NCBI RefSeq assembly: GCF_014212355.1
Contig: NZ_JACKXD010000009.1
Span: 1-42,754 of the forward strand
DNA length: 42,754 bases
DNA from: Halobellus ruber
Lineage (GTDB): Archaea; Halobacteriota; Halobacteria; Halobacteriales; Haloferacaceae
Direction: 5' to 3'
Shown here: positions 40,114 to 42,754 of the stretch, one piece after another
Layout: the number at the start of each line of letters is the position of its first letter
Position numbering within the stretch: position 1 is the stretch's first letter
Program-made: the position numbers and the translations under genes
Notes under the pieces: model-generated
The model's database searches: none
Told to the model about the DNA's origin: nothing
The model's input: only the letters and a program-made list of their open reading frames with translations

Positions 40114-41399
40114 ATGTCTGAATACGATGTGGCCATCGTCGGAGGGGGTGTGTTGGGTGCTCCGTCGCATATCACTTAGCAGGTCAAGCTGACTTGAATA
40201 TCTGTATCGTCGAGAAAGAACATCACCTTGCCGAACATCAGAGCGGACGTAACTCCGGTGTGCTCCATCCTGGGTTCAATTACCCTCCCGGTTCGCTGAA
40301 GGCGAAATTCGCAACCGAAGGAGCCCGCCGAATGAAAGAGTACTGTGAGGAGAACGATATCCCTCTCGAAAACTATAGCGGCGTTTGCAAGTCTTCGCTC
40401 ACTCGATCGCACGCCGTCGTGCGATCGGATGTGCAATCAGTTGCAAACGCTACTATAGGTGTTCTTGTCGTCGCAACGGATCAAGAGGAACGAGAACGAC
40501 TAACTGAAATCCGAGAACAGGCGGAAGAAAACAGGGTTGAGACGGAAATCTTAGAGACCAGAGAGGAAATCCAAGAGCACGAACCACACGCTGCCGGCGA
40601 AGCTGCCCTCTACTGCCCTGAAGCCGCCTCTGTTGACTCACAAAAGTACGTCTATTCACTTGCGGGCGACGCAGAGGACCGTGGCGTTGACTTTTATACC
40701 GGCTATGAGGTGAAGAAAATCAAAACAGCTGACGATACATACCACCTTCTCACCTCAAACGGAACAATCAGCGCGTCCCATCTCGTGAATGCTGCTGGAC
40801 TATACGCTGACGAACTTGCCCATCAGATGGGCGTTGGAGAAGAGTATCAAATCGTGCCGTTCCGCGGCGAATACTACGAACTCGTCCCTCAAAAGCGTGA
40901 TCCGGTGAATACGATGATTTACCCCACGCCAGATCCCGAAATCCCGTTCTTAGGGGTTCACTTCACGCGATGAACCGACGACAAGGTGATTATCGGTCCG
41001 AATGCCGTGCTCGCGTTCGGACGGGAGGCGTACGAAAACACCCAATTCGATATTTCAGAATTAGCATCGACACTCAAGTACGAAGGTTTCTGGAAGCTTC
41101 TGGCGTCGCCGAAGATGATTGGCGTCGCGCTCAACGAGTTGAACAAGTCGTATCGAAAAGAAGCGTTCATTGAGGCATCGTAGTCTCTTGTCCCAGAAAT
41201 TGAAACCGAGGACTTCGGAAAAAGCTACGCTGGTATTCGTGCTCAAGTTGTTCGAGAGGACGGCACACTCATCAAAGACCCACTCTTTGAGCACGGGTCC
41301 CAATCTACCCACGTGCTGAATGCGGTCTCACGGGGGCTCACATCCTCACTCCCGTTCGGGGACTATCTCACGGAAGCGATCCTGAATCAAATAGAGTAA
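40114..41399 (+). pseudogene. lhgO-like FAD-dependent 2-hydroxyglutarate oxidase, multiply broken
   Basis: The reconstructed protein starts MSEYDVAIVGGGVLGA (FAD Rossmann motif), continues with AYHLAGQADL and IVEKEHHLAEHQSGRNSGVLH, matches LhgO/YgaF-type FAD oxidases, and ends LPFGDYLTEAILNQIE. Four defects are visible: a one-base deletion near 40155, the 86-bp MITE (40373-40458) adding 27 codons in frame between ENY and GVLVVATD, and in-frame stops at 40971-40973 and 41181-41183. It was probably a sugar-cluster-linked oxidase. Its start may share a promoter region with the divergent rfbC. Confidence 0.85.
40373..40458. mobile_element. 86-bp MITE, copy 2, inside lhgO-like gene
   Basis: This copy has the same length, termini and interior as the one at 2401-2486, with CTATAGCGGCGTTTGCAA at the left and TTGCAAACGCTACTATAG at the right. 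It interrupts the lhgO-like gene between the codons for ENY and GVLVV. The net addition of 81 bases keeps the reading frame open through the element. Confidence 0.9.
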
Positions 41400-41430
41400 G
41401 ATTTAGCACGGCTTACATAGAGGACAATCT

Positions 41431-42288
41431 ATGCGAATCTTTGTAATCGGAGGGTCAGGTCTTGTCGGTTCAAACATTGTCGAGCAAGCAGAATCTCGTG
41501 GGGACACCGTTCGTTCGACGCACCTCGATACTCAGACGGAAACCACAGATATCGATCTGGACAAAACGGATGCAGGCCGAACTCAGTCCGTCATCACAGA
41601 CTTTGACCCGGACGTTATCGTAGATACAGCAGCTTTCCACGCAGTTGACGACTGCGAAACGAAGCGGAATCGGGCTTGGAGTGTAAACGCTGCTGGAACT
41701 CGGAACGTCGCTACTGCGGCAAACGAAGCCGGCGCTCACCTCATTTACCTCTCTACGGACTACGTCTTTCCTGGCGACCCAGAGGAAATACCGTATACCG
41801 AGTCGGATCGGATCCAACCGGTCAACTACTATGCTGAGACGAAATATGCGGGCGAACGAGCAGCACGTATCGCAGATGAAGTGACTATCCTCCGGCCGAG
41901 TGTTATTTATGGCACAGCGAGCCAGAACTTCGTAACGTGGGCCCTTGGCGAGTTAGAAGACAGTAACGAATTGACTATCGTCAATGATCAGATATCCTCC
42001 CCCACATACGCCCCTGATTTGGCGAAAGTATGTCTTCGTCTCGGAGAGGAAAGCCAGACTGGACTATACCACTCAACAGGACCCGAGTCTATGTCACGGT
42101 ATGAATTTACTGTTGTACTTGCAGAAGTGTGCGGGTACGATACGGATCTAGTTAAACCGATCACAACCGAAGAATTCGGTCAAGAGGCGCCACGGCCCAC
42201 CGATAGTACGCTTGATTCCTCTACTCTCTACGATGCTATTGACTATGAGTTCAGGGACCCTGAATCAGCATTCGAAGAGTTGCGCTGA
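41431..42288 (+). CDS. dTDP-4-dehydrorhamnose reductase (RfbD/Agl14-like)
   Basis: The 285-residue SDR enzyme reduces dTDP-4-keto-rhamnose to dTDP-rhamnose with NAD(P)H. It has the Rossmann motif FVIGGSGLVGSNIV, the STDYVFPGD loop and active-site Y-x3-K in YYAETKYAGE, the late RPSVIYG and the substrate region DQISSPTYAPDLA. The gene follows the lhgO remnant after 31 bases on the same strand. With rfbA and rfbC on the other strand it gives three of four rhamnose-pathway genes; an rfbB is not seen in the window. Confidence 0.9.
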   Translation: MRIFVIGGSGLVGSNIVEQAESRGDTVRSTHLDTQTETTDIDLDKTDAGRTQSVITDFDPDVIVDTAAFHAVDDCETKRNRAWSVNAAGTRNVATAANEAGAHLIYLSTDYVFPGDPEEIPYTESDRIQPVNYYAETKYAGERAARIADEVTILRPSVIYGTASQNFVTWALGELEDSNELTIVNDQISSPTYAPDLAKVCLRLGEESQTGLYHSTGPESMSRYEFTVVLAEVCGYDTDLVKPITTEEFGQEAPRPTDSTLDSSTLYDAIDYEFRDPESAFEELR

Positions 42289-42291
42289 GAT

Positions 42292-42317
42292 AGATAGAAG
42301 CGAGACACTATCTTTTT
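42292..42317 (+). terminator. Stem-loop plus T5 after rfbD
   Basis: AGATAG (42292-42297) pairs with CTATCT (42308-42313), with a 10-base loop and a T5 run at 42313-42317, just after the rfbD stop. It resembles an intrinsic terminator. Confidence 0.55.
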
Positions 42318-42754
42318 CAGCTGGAACACGCGCGCGATTCCAGTCATTGCCAGCCGTCACGCTATTGACCGTCGAGGCGGAACTGCATATGGGGGACTGA
42401 GTTTGTAGTCACTGGAATACGACGTGAAATACCGAGAACTCCGATCACGGAACACCGTCCCGATCTGGTCGCGGCCCATCGAAATCCCCTCATACAAATT
42501 GGAATACCCGATGGGTACCACGTAGTTCTGATGTCGCGCTAGATGTCCGGTGATACGTTGTCTCAGTTGTGTCGGGAATGTATTGCAGCAACACCGAGTG
42601 GAGTAATTCGATACAACCCAGAGGCTTCAAGGGTCGCGTTAAATTTGGCGTGAATTGTGCCGGACAGCGAGAGCTTGGAGCCACGATTCTGCTGTCGGTG
42701 GGTCGATATGACTGAAACTCGTTGCAAACGAAGACGTTCGTCGTTCTATTTCCC
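42318..42754. other. Right end, no intact gene
   Basis: The stretch has no recognisable gene start. From 42554 to 42715 an open frame on the plus strand ends with the conserved 28-codon tail that is also found, inverted, at the left end. The remainder is AT-richer sequence with nothing I recognise. Confidence 0.6.
42632..42751 (+). repeat. Right copy of end-to-end inverted repeat (3' gene fragment)
   Basis: The plus strand reads ggtcgcgttaaatttggc onward and encodes a GRVKFG, then QRELGATILLS, tail ending in TGA at 42713-42715. It pairs base by base with 1-120 (position i with 42752 minus i) without gaps. The frame extends back to 42554 here but not in the left copy. The gene family is not recognised. 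Confidence 0.6.

Noticed and set aside
42490-42684. Leftward 64-codon frame at the right end
   Set aside because: It is antisense to the conserved tail shared with the left end and has no supporting motif.

Overview
This window is haloarchaeal DNA. The evidence is a GC-rich core whose proteins are loaded with Asp and Glu, leaderless-style promoters with a TATA-like box about 25-30 bases before the start codon, and archaeal markers (archease, RadB, NurA and HerA, a Cdc48-type AAA ATPase, an AK6-type kinase). The style is that of Halorubrum and related genera, but the genus is an inference.

Layout. (1) Bases 1-5.9 kb are an AT-richer, decayed accessory segment: a conserved 3' gene fragment at the very end, a truncated palindromic element, a 28-bp tandem repeat, an intact PAS sensor kinase, an 86-bp MITE, remnants of a second kinase and of a TrmB-like regulator, a pentapeptide-repeat membrane protein, and a broken tyrosine integrase facing the 3' end of tRNA-Glu. 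This looks like an island end at a tRNA gene. (2) Bases 6-36.7 kb are a dense, high-GC chromosomal core. It holds DNA repair and recombination genes (alkA, nurA, herA, radB and an RNase H-fold-like protein), archease, cdc48, larC, a protein with CBS domains fused to a ribosome-hibernation-like tail, a two-gene GMC dehydrogenase behind a DtxR-like operator, a FetAB-like ABC exporter, hisC, an AK6 kinase, a CDP-alcohol phosphatidyltransferase, and several haloarchaea-specific small proteins. (3) Bases 36.9-42.7 kb are again AT-richer. They hold a truncated ABC transporter gene ending at a second copy of the palindromic element, then a nucleotide-sugar operon (rfbC, rfbA, zinc ribbon, NAD-dependent epimerase) reading left, a heavily damaged lhgO-like pseudogene carrying the second MITE, and rfbD. 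This resembles the dTDP-rhamnose-type sugar supply used in haloarchaeal surface glycosylation.

The most unusual signals are non-coding. Two copies of a 103-bp intergenic element (19058-19160 and 26923-27025) lie exactly 74 bases upstream of two unrelated leftward genes, match without gaps, and contain three interleaved inverted-repeat pairs. The 86-bp MITE has two copies, one of which adds 27 codons in frame to a dying gene. The two window ends carry the same roughly 120-bp sequence in opposite orientation, which suggests the sequence ends in dispersed repeats.
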